Shown here one piece after another: positions 8,920 to 15,989 of a stretch of DNA of 64,000 nt (position 1 is the first letter of the stretch; each line of letters opens with the position of its first letter). The stretch comes from Halorubrum xinjiangense (GTDB taxonomy: Archaea; Halobacteriota; Halobacteria; Halobacteriales; Haloferacaceae). The DNA lies in assembly GCF_900102375.1 (NCBI RefSeq), contig NZ_FNBO01000008.1:89524-153523 (forward strand), read 5' to 3'. The notes under the pieces were generated by a model that had not been told where the DNA came from, searched no databases, and worked only from the letters and a program-made list of their open reading frames with translations. A program made the position numbers and the translations under genes.

Positions 8920-9786
8920 ATGAGCCGCCCGTCACCGGCACTCCTCGCGGCCCTCTGTTTGTTCGTCGTCGGAGTCGGTCTCGTCATCGGCGGCGCCGCG
9001 GGCGCGACGGATTCAGGCCCGGTAACGTACGTGGTGGACGAGACGGACGGCGAGGTCCATCGATACGCGGACCTCTCCGAGCCGGCACGGGACGTCGTCG
9101 ACGCCGGCGCCGATGGGAGTGCCGTCGCCGTCGACGACGTCCCGTCCGAGTTCCGGTCGGGGAGATGGAACTTTGTCAGGGACGGCGACGAACTCGCGTG
9201 CTTCCTTCCGACCGACGACGCCGACTCCGGAGATGTCAGCGTCACGTTCGCCCAATGCGGGGGGTTCGCCTTCGAGTACGAGGAACTCTCCGAGCGAGGA
9301 CAGACGCTCTTCACGGCAGCGATGGAGAACCCCGACGGCTACGTCTCGTTCGCCGGAGCTCCCCCTGCGGGGCTCGGCACCGCCTCGATCAACGGGGTCG
9401 ACGTAGCGGACGCCCCCGAGGAAGAAGGACGCTACTACGTGTTCGCGAACGAACGCGTCTACGAGTTCGGGATCTACGGAGCGGGTCCGCTCGGCGGGTT
9501 CGGCGAAGTCATCTACGCTCTCATCGTGTTCGCCCTCGGTCTCGTCCTCATCGCCGGCAGCGCGTACGGCTATCGGATCTCGGCCGTTCACGCGCCGGCG
9601 GCCGCCGCGGTCGGTGCGAGCGTGTACCTCGTACAGCCGCTCGCGGAGGCCGTCGGGCTACTCCGATGGTCGATACGGCTCGACGGGTACAGCCCGTGGG
9701 GAGTCCCGTTCGTGATCGCTCTCGCGGTGGGCGGGGTGGCGTACGTGCTCCCGGAGCTGTACGCGTTCGCGCGACGATACCTGTGA
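8920..9786 (+). CDS. Haloarchaeal membrane protein, function unrecognised
   Basis: A 288-residue protein with an N-terminal signal or anchor segment (ALCLFVVGVGLVIGGAAGA), then ~170 acidic residues likely outside the cell, then three hydrophobic segments (VIYALIVFALGLVLIAGSA; AAAVGASVYLVQPLA; VPFVIALAVGGVAYVL). It has no catalytic motif that I recognise; two Cys in the soluble part (LACFLPT and FAQCGGF) could pair outside. The start is the ATG giving MSRPSPALL; a longer frame exists but overlaps the divergent gene. It ends about 50 bases before the TATA element that precedes the hairpin-rich stretch. Confidence 0.75.
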   Translation: MSRPSPALLAALCLFVVGVGLVIGGAAGATDSGPVTYVVDETDGEVHRYADLSEPARDVVDAGADGSAVAVDDVPSEFRSGRWNFVRDGDELACFLPTDDADSGDVSVTFAQCGGFAFEYEELSERGQTLFTAAMENPDGYVSFAGAPPAGLGTASINGVDVADAPEEEGRYYVFANERVYEFGIYGAGPLGGFGEVIYALIVFALGLVLIAGSAYGYRISAVHAPAAAAVGASVYLVQPLAEAVGLLRWSIRLDGYSPWGVPFVIALAVGGVAYVLPELYAFARRYL

Positions 9787-9838
9787 GAGTGGCGCGGCGG
9801 CACAATTCATAGACAGATTCGAGCGCCTGCGCCGCTCA

Positions 9839-9849
9839 CTTATATATCA
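9839..9849 (+). promoter_or_regulatory. TATA-like promoter element upstream of hairpin-rich region
   Basis: CTTATATATC is a strong archaeal TATA-like element. No reading frame with haloarchaeal character begins downstream; instead the next ~470 bases are a series of short hairpins. It could drive a non-coding transcript. This is inference from sequence alone. Confidence 0.45.
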
Positions 9850-9899
9850 GGCCGTGGCGCGTGCCTACGAGGCCGCCCCGCGGTCGAGCCGGGAGGGAC

Positions 9900-10220
9900 C
9901 TCCGGCCACTTTAGAAGCCGGCGCTTCGCGCCGGCGACTGACAGGGCGAGAGCTTCGCTCTCGCTTGCAGCCGGACGTAGTCCGGCGACGAGGCTGGGGA
10001 GGCGTGAGGCTGCGGTCCCGCGAGCGACCGGAGAGAGCGAGCGAGAGGACGGAAGTCGCAGCCCACGCAGCGAACGGTGCGAGGTGCGAGCGGAGCGAAC
10101 GAGCGAGGAGCGTGGTTCGAGAGAGTTTCGCACTCTCGTCATCGCCGGAAGTCGGAGACTTCCGGCTAGCAGTCAGAATCCATGGGATTCTGATAACCTC
10201 CCGAAAATCGGAGATTTCTG
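9900..10220 (+). other. Array of short hairpins, possible structured RNA or mobile-element remnant
   Basis: The 591-base gap between 9787 and 10377 contains at least six short inverted repeats in a row: GCCGGCG-CTTCG-CGCCGGC and GCGAGAG-CTTCG-CTCTCGC (the same five-base loop), CCGGA-CGTAG-TCCGG, GAGAGT-TTCGC-ACTCTC, CCGGAAGT-CGGAG-ACTTCCGG and AGAATCC-ATG-GGATTCT. Between them lie purine-rich GAGCGAGCGA-type runs common between haloarchaeal genes. I see no convincing protein in any frame. It does not show the conserved core of RNase P RNA. Confidence 0.5.
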
Positions 10221-10241
10221 GCGACACCGAGCTGCGAGTCT

Positions 10242-10273
10242 TCGCGGCTGGGGATTTGGAAGTGTTCGCTGTA
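10242..10273 (+). repeat. Dispersed repeat, copy 1 (core CGGCTGGGGATTTGGAAG)
   Basis: The sequence around CGGCTGGGGATTTGGAAG followed by TGTTCGCTGTA recurs in reverse complement at 63603-63636 with three substitutions and a three-base gap, and as a shorter copy at 63660-63684. This makes it a dispersed element. It lies directly downstream of the hairpin array. Confidence 0.65.
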
Positions 10274-10340
10274 GGCACGGTATCGGCCCGAACGGCCGGA
10301 CAGTGAACTGTGATAACTCACTTAACATTCAGTTTGGCAA

Positions 10341-10353
10341 AAATTTTAATATA
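10341..10353 (+). promoter_or_regulatory. TATA box of the small zinc-ribbon gene
   Basis: AAATTTTAATATAGG, centred about 30 bases upstream of the ATG at 10378, is a typical archaeal TATA element at a distance giving a nearly leaderless transcript. The flanks are markedly AT-rich for this genome. Confidence 0.6.
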
Positions 10354-10377
10354 GGTGCCATATACATCCCGGCTGAA

Positions 10378-10596
10378 ATGGGCCTGTTTGGTTCAAGCAG
10401 TAAGGGAAACTGTGAGCTGTGTGGCGGACAAGCAAACGCGAAGTCGAACGACGCCGCGAAGTGTAGCAACTGCGGAGCGATAGCCCATAAATCGTGTATG
10501 CGTAACCGGGGCTTGGTCAAGGAAACGGGGATAACGAATCCGTTCAGCGATGGGAAAGTCAAATGCCCCGGGTGTGGAGTCGTCGGTAAGTATTAG
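10378..10596 (+). CDS. Small zinc-ribbon/RING-like protein (72 aa)
   Basis: A 72-residue protein with eight metal-ligand candidates: CELCGG, KCSNCGAIAHKSC and KCPGCGVVGKY. The spacing C-x2-C ... C-x2-C-x4-H-x2-C ... C-x2-C could bind two zinc ions, as in treble-clef or LIM/RING-like folds. The protein is basic to neutral, unlike the acidic proteins around it, and its DNA is more AT-rich than its neighbours, consistent with transfer. The start at MGLFGSSSKG follows the TATA box at 10341; the longer upstream frame runs through the hairpin region and is not believable. Function unknown; a nucleic-acid or protein adaptor is a guess. Confidence 0.75.
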   Translation: MGLFGSSSKGNCELCGGQANAKSNDAAKCSNCGAIAHKSCMRNRGLVKETGITNPFSDGKVKCPGCGVVGKY

Positions 10597-10654
10597 CACA
10601 CACCGGCGCCCAACTTCTGTCAATTAGAACGAATTTACCGCTAGAACCGACCGC

Positions 10655-11077
10655 TCAGGCGTCACATTCCGCGAGCCACTCGTGGGCCCAGTCGTCGATT
10701 TCTTCGAAGACGGGCGCGAGCGACTCGCCTTTGTCGGTCAGGCTGTAGTACGTCGCCACCGGGGAGTCCTCCTCCAGTCGCCGATCCACGAAGCCGGTCT
10801 CCTGGAGGTCGTCGAGCACGCGCGAGAGCGTCCGGGCGTTGGCGTCGGTCTCGCGTTTGAGCTCGTTGAACCGCGACTCGCCGTTCAGCAGCTCGTGGAG
10901 GACGACGAGCCGCCACCGCGAGCCGATCTGTTCGAGCGAGTCGACGACCGGGCAGGGCGTCTCGGGCGTCGTCGCCTCTGCCGTCGCCTCCGTCGTGGCG
11001 TCAGCGCCCGAGTCCGCCGTCTCCGCTGGCTCCGCTGCCTCAGCCGTCTCCGCCGCCGAAAGGTCCTGTGATGACAT
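10655..11077 (-). CDS. HxlR-family transcriptional regulator with conserved N-terminal Cys
   Basis: DNA-binding winged-helix regulator of the HxlR/DUF24 type (140 residues). After a low-complexity acidic Ala/Thr leader, the domain runs from TPCPVVDSLEQIGSRWRLV to the end. It includes the recognition region FNELKRETDANARTLSRVL and the wing GFVDRRLEEDSPVATYYSL. The Cys just before the first helix matches the redox-sensing Cys of Bacillus YodB/CatR; another Cys lies at the C-terminus (AECDA). It is divergent from the DoxX gene, and the shared promoter carries repeated GTTAC motifs. Likely represses the DoxX-VOC pair until an electrophile modifies the Cys (inference). Confidence 0.9.
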   Translation of the reverse strand: MSSQDLSAAETAEAAEPAETADSGADATTEATAEATTPETPCPVVDSLEQIGSRWRLVVLHELLNGESRFNELKRETDANARTLSRVLDDLQETGFVDRRLEEDSPVATYYSLTDKGESLAPVFEEIDDWAHEWLAECDA

Positions 11078-11079
11078 CG

Positions 11080-11145
11080 GTGTTACCTACTAACCGTATT
11101 GTCCGGGAAGCGATAAATAGGTTACGTCCGTATAGCAGGTTACAC
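11080..11145. promoter_or_regulatory. Divergent HxlR-DoxX promoter region with repeated GTTAC motifs
   Basis: GTTAC occurs three times on the plus strand (11082, 11121, 11139). The last two are within AGGTTACGTCC and CAGGTTACACG, 18 bases apart, and flank a GATAAATAG TATA-like stretch and the DoxX start. The even spacing suggests binding sites of the adjacent HxlR regulator. Confidence 0.5.
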
Positions 11146-11146
11146 G

Positions 11147-11596
11147 ATGTTAGCTGAATTCGGAACGCTACCGCTCCAGCTCGACACCCCCCTCGCGGGC
11201 GAACTCTTCCTACTCGGCCGGATCCTGTTCGGCGCGACGCTCGCGTTCATGGGGCTCAACCACTTCACCGACCTCGAGACGATGGCCGGCTACGCCGAGT
11301 TCAAGGGCCTCCCCGCGCCGCGGTTCTCGGTGTTCGCGTCCGGCGCCGTCCTCGTGCTCGGCGGCCTCGGCGTCGCGGCGGGCGCGTTCCCCGTCCTCGC
11401 GGCCGGGAGCCTCGCGTTCTTCCTCCTCGTCTCCGCCGTGACGATGCACGACTTCTGGTCGGTCGAGGACCCCGAGGAGAAGCAGAACGAGATGACGGGC
11501 TTCCTGAAGAACGTCTACGGCGCCGGCGCCGCGCTCGCGCTGCTCGCCGTCGGCGGGTCCGCGTGGCCCTACGCGGTCGGCCTCGGCCTGTTTTAA
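11147..11596 (+). CDS. DoxX family membrane protein
   Basis: A 149-residue integral membrane protein with four hydrophobic segments: LFLLGRILFGATLAFMGLNH, FSVFASGAVLVLGGLGVAAG, AAGSLAFFLLVSAVTMHDFW and GAALALLAVGGSAW. The first segment ends with the typical DoxX GLNHF pattern, and MHDFW is a usual landmark of segment three. Bacterial relatives (CatD) act with a VOC dioxygenase in quinone and thiol stress defence. It is preceded by its divergent HxlR regulator and followed 76 bases later by a VOC protein, which supports the same role here. Confidence 0.88.
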   Translation: MLAEFGTLPLQLDTPLAGELFLLGRILFGATLAFMGLNHFTDLETMAGYAEFKGLPAPRFSVFASGAVLVLGGLGVAAGAFPVLAAGSLAFFLLVSAVTMHDFWSVEDPEEKQNEMTGFLKNVYGAGAALALLAVGGSAWPYAVGLGLF

Positions 11597-11672
11597 GACG
11601 CGACCAAACTGCCCGGTTGTCCGGGGGCGCCAGTACGACTAACTACCTTCCCGACGACCGTTCACACAGACC

Positions 11673-12155
11673 ATGACCGACGCGCCGCCGACGACCGGAC
11701 TCCACCACGTCACGAACATCTGTACCGATATGGACGAGACCGTCGCGTTCTACGAGGACGTCCTCGGCTGGCACACGGTCAAGCGGACCCAGAACTACGA
11801 CGACCCCGGAACGCCCCACTACTACTTCTCGCCGACGCCGGAGGGCGAGCCGGGCACCAACGTCACCTACTTCGAGTACCCCGACTCGCAGGGGACGCCC
11901 GGCCCGGGCGCGAGCCACCACTTCGCGTTCGGCGTCGAAGACGAGGCAGCGCTCAGCGAGTGGCGGGACCACCTCAAGAGCCACGACGTTCGAGTCTCCG
12001 AGGTGAAAGACCGCACCTACTTCAAGAGCGTCTACTTCACCGACCCCGACGGGCTCGTCTTCGAGCTGGCGACGCAGGGGCCGGGGTTCACGCGCGACGA
12101 GGCCGACCCCGGAAGCGCGGTCATCGACCCGTTCGAGGAAGGCCACGAGAGCTGA
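11673..12155 (+). CDS. VOC-superfamily (glyoxalase/extradiol dioxygenase-like) protein
   Basis: A metal-dependent vicinal oxygen chelate fold protein of 160 residues, i.e. one pair of beta-alpha-beta-beta-beta units. Metal ligands are likely His of GLHHVTNIC, His of SHHFAFGV and Glu of LVFELATQGPG. The repeat FYEDVLGWHTVKRTQNYDDPG is typical of ring-cleaving dioxygenase-like VOC proteins. It is half the length of CatE-type catechol dioxygenases, so it may act as a dimer or on another substrate such as methylglyoxal adducts. It lies downstream of HxlR and DoxX, so a role in quinone or aldehyde stress is probable. Confidence 0.85.
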   Translation: MTDAPPTTGLHHVTNICTDMDETVAFYEDVLGWHTVKRTQNYDDPGTPHYYFSPTPEGEPGTNVTYFEYPDSQGTPGPGASHHFAFGVEDEAALSEWRDHLKSHDVRVSEVKDRTYFKSVYFTDPDGLVFELATQGPGFTRDEADPGSAVIDPFEEGHES

Positions 12156-12229
12156 CCGGGCGGTGAGCGCCTCGGTCCCGAAACCGGCGGACGAAAGGCG
12201 TGCGAGGAACCGCCCGGCGGCCGACGTGG

Positions 12230-14713
12230 TCAGTCGTTCCCGTTCCCCCTCGCGCCGCTCTTGCCTCTCGCGCCGCTCTTGCCTCTCGCTCCGCCGTCGT
12301 CGTCGTCCGAGCCGTCGACGCGGGGGAACGCGCCGTCCATCGGGGGCAGCGATTCGAACGACCGGGTCGTCGTCCCAGTCTCCCCGGCGTCGACGGTCAG
12401 TTCCGTTCCGTCGGAGAACGACACCTCGGTCGGCTCGTCGCCCGCGTTGTAGGCGACGTACGTCCGCGTGCTTCCGTCCCGGAAGACGCTGTAGAGGGGC
12501 GTGTCCGCCGAAACCGTCGCGTCCGGAACGCCCACGGCGTCGAGGGTGTAAATCCAGTGTGCGGTGTGCGCGCGGGACTCTCCGAAGTCGCCCGCCACGT
12601 AGTCGGTCTCGTACCAAGACCGCGCTTCGTCCGGGTCCGAGAGCGCGCGGAACTCCCAGAGGAAGTCCGAATACCAGCCGAGGTCGAACGTGCCGTCGCC
12701 GCCGTCGTTCTCCAGCAGCTCCGCCCAGTTCGCCGAGGCGGCGTCGCGGTTCCACCCGAGGTAAAGCGAGTGCCCGCCGATCGGGAGGTAGTTGATGGCG
12801 TGGATCGACTCCGGATCCTGGTTGAACCACGTCGCGTACTTGTAGCCGCGACCCCAGACCATCCCGGCGTAGTCGTAGGGCCACGCGTCGGGGAGTGTCT
12901 CGTCGGCGACGTCGAACCAGTACTCGAGGGCCGCGTGGACCTCGTGGGTGTAGAGGTAGATCCCGGCGTCGCGAAGCTCCTCGTCTCCCGTCAGCTCGCC
13001 CCACAGCACCAGAGCGGCGTAGGCGTTGACCGCCTCCGAGGAGGACTCCTGATTACACCCGGCGGGTAGCTCGCCGCTCCCGGACGCCCACGAGTGGCCC
13101 GCGTACGGGCTGAAGTTTCGAAAGAGCGGGTACCGGGGGTCGTCGCGGTCGGGATTCGCGTAATCGCGGACGAGGTGGTCGACGATCCCGCCGTACGCGT
13201 CCTCGCGCGCCCACTCCGGGTCGGCCCGCGCGAGCTCCGCCGCGGCCTTCACCCAGTAGCCGTAGTGGAAGTGGTGGTCGTTCAGATCGGCGTCGGCGCC
13301 GAACCCCATCGGCGTCCCGTTCAGCGTCCCCCAGACGTCGTCGTACCAGAACAGGTCGGTCCCGTCGACCTCGCCGTCGGAGCCGGCGGAGAACCACGTC
13401 TCCAGTTCCTCGCGCATCGCCTCTCGGAACCGTTCGGCGGCGGCCTCGTCGTCGACCTGTTCGGCGAGCGGCGCGAGCTGGAGGAGCCGTTCGAAGTTCT
13501 TCCCGTTCCAGTAGGTCCCGTCGCCCTGCCAGTCGCGGATGAGCGTCTCCGCCGATTCCACCGCGTCGACGTGCTCTCCCAGGTCCGGGACGTCCGTCGC
13601 GTCCGGGAGGAACGGGAGAATCCCCCGGTACGGGAGTTCGGTCGTGAATGTCGAGCCGGCGTAGACGGGCATCTCGCCGCGCGGAGAGACGTACGACCAG
13701 TCGCGCAGCTCGTCCGTGGTCCGCCTCGCCTGATGGGGGTAGAGGGCTGTCAGCGTCTCGTCGGCGCGGCCGTGCTTGGCTTCGAGTTCGAACTCGTAGT
13801 CGGTGACGACCGCCGAGCGCTCGGCGTCGTACTCCCAGGTGACCGTCGTGTCCGCGACGAACGCGTACGCGCGTCGTCGGTACGCGTTCAGGACCGACTC
13901 GCCGGCCTCGGGAAGCACCGCCACCGAGACGTATCCCTCGCCGTCGAGCCGGGACGAGACCGCGTCGCCGCCGACGCCATCCCAGGTGGCACCCGGCGGC
14001 GCGAACAGGCCGTAGTGGTGTCCCGCGACCGTCACGCCTAGGACGTGGTCCCGCTCGTGCCAGACCGAGACGTCGCCGTCGAACGCCACGTCGATGCCGC
14101 CCCCGTTTGCCTCGAAGTACACGAACGGCGACCCCTGTGCGAGGGTCGCATCGAGGCTCGCCTCGCCGTCCGTCCGCCGGTAGGTGACGGACCAGTCGCC
14201 GTAGTCGGCGACTTTGGCCGGCACGTCGCCGTCGACTTCGGGATGAGAGACGGTGAGGTCGGCGGCGATCGGGCCGGTGCTCGCCTCTGGCGACGCCGCC
14301 ATCGCCGCGAAGTCGTCGGTCCGCTCGCCCCACGTGAACGGCGCGTCGCCGATTTGCCACTCGTCGGGATACGTGATTGCGAGCCCGGACTCGGTCACGC
14401 GCGCCGCGAGCGGGTGGACCCAGAGGTTCTCGGAGAGCGGTCGCCACAGCAGCGTCGTCCACCAGTCGTTCGAGGGATACGGGCTCGAGAGCTCGTCGAC
14501 CGCGTACACCTTCCGGGGCGGTGCGCCGGCTTCCTCCGGTTTCACGCGTGCGATACTGCCCGCACCGACCTGTTCGAGGTCAGCGTCCGCCGCGCTCGCG
14601 CCGAAGCTCCCCGCGGCCGCGAGCGTGCCGCCCGCGAGCAACCCCTTGAGCCAGGTGCGTCTCCGTACGTTCGTACTCGGTCCGTCGATCGGAGTGTGTG
14701 AGTCGTCTTTCAT
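12230..14713 (-). CDS. Tat-exported glycoside hydrolase family 81 (endo-beta-1,3-glucanase)
   Basis: An 827-residue secreted enzyme expected to cut beta-1,3-glucans such as laminarin. The N-terminus carries a Tat signal (NVRRRTWLKGLLAGG) followed by ASAADADLE, a likely cleavage region. GH81 landmarks include SSPYPSNDWWTTLLW near the N-terminus, DLNDHHFHYGYW at about residue 475 (catalytic Asp region) and NQESSSEAVNAY at about residue 553 (catalytic Glu region). The C-terminus ends in a basic repeat (GARGKS twice, then GARGN) encoded by an 18-bp tandem repeat; this is unlike the acidic body. It stands alone between convergent and co-directional neighbours, with an AT-rich promoter region above it. 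Confidence 0.92.
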   Translation of the reverse strand: MKDDSHTPIDGPSTNVRRRTWLKGLLAGGTLAAAGSFGASAADADLEQVGAGSIARVKPEEAGAPPRKVYAVDELSSPYPSNDWWTTLLWRPLSENLWVHPLAARVTESGLAITYPDEWQIGDAPFTWGERTDDFAAMAASPEASTGPIAADLTVSHPEVDGDVPAKVADYGDWSVTYRRTDGEASLDATLAQGSPFVYFEANGGGIDVAFDGDVSVWHERDHVLGVTVAGHHYGLFAPPGATWDGVGGDAVSSRLDGEGYVSVAVLPEAGESVLNAYRRRAYAFVADTTVTWEYDAERSAVVTDYEFELEAKHGRADETLTALYPHQARRTTDELRDWSYVSPRGEMPVYAGSTFTTELPYRGILPFLPDATDVPDLGEHVDAVESAETLIRDWQGDGTYWNGKNFERLLQLAPLAEQVDDEAAAERFREAMREELETWFSAGSDGEVDGTDLFWYDDVWGTLNGTPMGFGADADLNDHHFHYGYWVKAAAELARADPEWAREDAYGGIVDHLVRDYANPDRDDPRYPLFRNFSPYAGHSWASGSGELPAGCNQESSSEAVNAYAALVLWGELTGDEELRDAGIYLYTHEVHAALEYWFDVADETLPDAWPYDYAGMVWGRGYKYATWFNQDPESIHAINYLPIGGHSLYLGWNRDAASANWAELLENDGGDGTFDLGWYSDFLWEFRALSDPDEARSWYETDYVAGDFGESRAHTAHWIYTLDAVGVPDATVSADTPLYSVFRDGSTRTYVAYNAGDEPTEVSFSDGTELTVDAGETGTTTRSFESLPPMDGAFPRVDGSDDDDGGARGKSGARGKSGARGNGND

Positions 14714-15027
14714 AGCTGTCGCTTGTCGTGCGTCGGCGGCCGAATACCGCGCCGCAGGGGGAACATCAACTTCATTTATTAAAAATATTGGTTAAAATAA
14801 AAATAAATTGTCTTATATCCGGTTACTAATCAATATTCTTATATGACCGGCGCCGCCGCCTCACCAACGACGGTGCGACCGGGAGGGCGAACCACCGGCG
14901 TCTCGGAAGACCAGGGCGCCGCGCTCCCGTCGCGGGGGGACCCGACATCACTCCGACCCTCCCTCACTCCGACCCTCTCTCACTCTGACCTTCCCTCACT
15001 CTGACCTTCCCTCACTCTGACCTTCCC
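14714..15027. promoter_or_regulatory. AT-rich promoter region of the GH81 gene
   Basis: 14765-14850 is strikingly AT-rich for this genome (runs such as TTATTAAAAATATTGG and AAAATAAAAATAAATTG) and contains several possible TATA elements for the minus-strand GH81 gene, including TTATATCC. The rest of the gap (14860-15027) holds no gene, and its right part is the 16-bp tandem array. Confidence 0.5.
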
Positions 15028-15050
15028 TCACTCTGACCTTCCCTCACTCC
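14950..15050. repeat. 16-bp tandem repeat array
   Basis: Six copies of a 16-bp unit, ACTCTGACCTTCCCTC in the last four copies and CCGACCCTC-type variants in the first two. The central G falls at 14955, 14971, 14987, 15003, 15019 and 15035. The array overlaps the last codons of the SRPBCC gene, whose stop lies within it. There are no spacers. Confidence 0.9.
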
Positions 15051-15540
15051 CATTCGGACTGCTCTCTCCGTCCTCCACCAGCCGTGCGAACCGGTCGAGC
15101 GCGCGACGACAGACCGGAACGTACGCGGCCGCGATCAGCGGAATCTCGATCACCGCCCGACACCGGTCCGGATCTCCTGAGTACCGCTCGACGCGGTGCC
15201 CGGTCGCGGGGACCCTGGCAACTGTCCAGTCCCACCGGAGGCGCGTCGCTGCGGTCACCCGGAACGGGATCCAGACCCCCGCGACCCGGACTCGCCCGGT
15301 CGTCCCGGCCTCGACGTACCGGTCCGCGCTCTCGACGCCGCGGACCGACGGGCTCCACTCGGGCCACCGTCGGGTGTCGCGGAGCGCCGTCGCGGTCGGC
15401 TCTGGGGGCGCGTCGACGTCGCGACCGACCGCGAGCGTCGCGCCCTCGCGGACCACCGAGTCGCCGTGGTCCCGGGCAGAGTCACCGGCCGCATCTCGGT
15501 TTCCGAACACGTCAACTCTTCCGGCGGCCACACCCCTCAT
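15028..15540 (-). CDS. SRPBCC-family protein
   Basis: START/Bet v 1-like fold protein, a family that binds hydrophobic ligands or carries cyclase activities. Readable landmarks are LRDTRRWPEWSPSVRGVESA (the opening helix and strand), GRVRVAGVWIPFRVTA, and the long C-terminal helix ending RRALDRFARLVEDGE. The 170-residue length is normal. The last residues (NGSEGRSE) are encoded by the 16-bp repeat, so the tail has probably been altered by repeat growth. The start at MRGVAAGR is uncertain because the first ~40 residues lack family features. No pathway can be named from context. Confidence 0.72.
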   Translation of the reverse strand: MRGVAAGRVDVFGNRDAAGDSARDHGDSVVREGATLAVGRDVDAPPEPTATALRDTRRWPEWSPSVRGVESADRYVEAGTTGRVRVAGVWIPFRVTAATRLRWDWTVARVPATGHRVERYSGDPDRCRAVIEIPLIAAAYVPVCRRALDRFARLVEDGESSPNGSEGRSE

Positions 15541-15639
15541 CGCTGCGGTTCGCCGGGTATATTTGAATGAACGTACGGTTTCTTCCCCTTCAGACGACGG
15601 TAACTCTCGGTTCGTCCACCGATCGAACCAGTTCCCCTT

Positions 15640-15730
15640 CCAGCTGATATTAATACCTTATATGGTATCAGGACTCATTATCTCTTTCCACGAAGGGTTA
15701 ATACGGGGATCCCCGCTATCGCAGGTCAAT
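15640..15730 (+). promoter_or_regulatory. Promoter of the 39-aa acidic protein
   Basis: An AT-rich stretch with GATATTAATACC and the interrupted inverted repeat ATACC-TTATAT-GGTAT lies ~70 bases before the ATG at 15731. The inverted repeat overlaps a TATA-like core, a place where a regulator could block transcription. Confidence 0.45.
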
Positions 15731-15850
15731 ATGGCAAGCGATCGCGACACCATGAAAGACGTCTCGCACACAGCACCGAACGGCACCTCCGCGGACGCCG
15801 TCTGGGAACGAGGACGCGGACCGGTCGAGGAAGAGGAAGAAGAGGAGTAA
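15731..15850 (+). CDS. Small acidic protein (39 aa)
   Basis: Short gene read from MASDRDTMKDVSHTAPNG to a poly-Glu tail (PVEEEEEEE). It has its own AT-rich promoter with TATA-like elements, standard haloarchaeal codon use and a clear stop, so it is likely translated. The pattern D-x-M-x-D-V-S ... VWERGRGP looks like a conserved short haloarchaeal protein, but I cannot name the family. The acidic tail suggests a soluble partner protein. Function unknown. Confidence 0.6.
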   Translation: MASDRDTMKDVSHTAPNGTSADAVWERGRGPVEEEEEEE

Positions 15851-15989
15851 CGCGGCGTTTCGATTTCTGCGTCCCGGCAAAGTCACCGACTGACACGGCT
15901 ACGCGTCTCGGACTGGGAGCGGTGCCTCCCCGCTAACTGCGGGCCTCCGGCCGACACCCTCTTTGACCTAGTTTTTATAAACACGGGTC

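Noticed and set aside
9839..10320. RNase P RNA or SRP RNA
   Set aside because: Neither the RNase P core nor the SRP helix 8 signature could be found; the stems are too short and regular.
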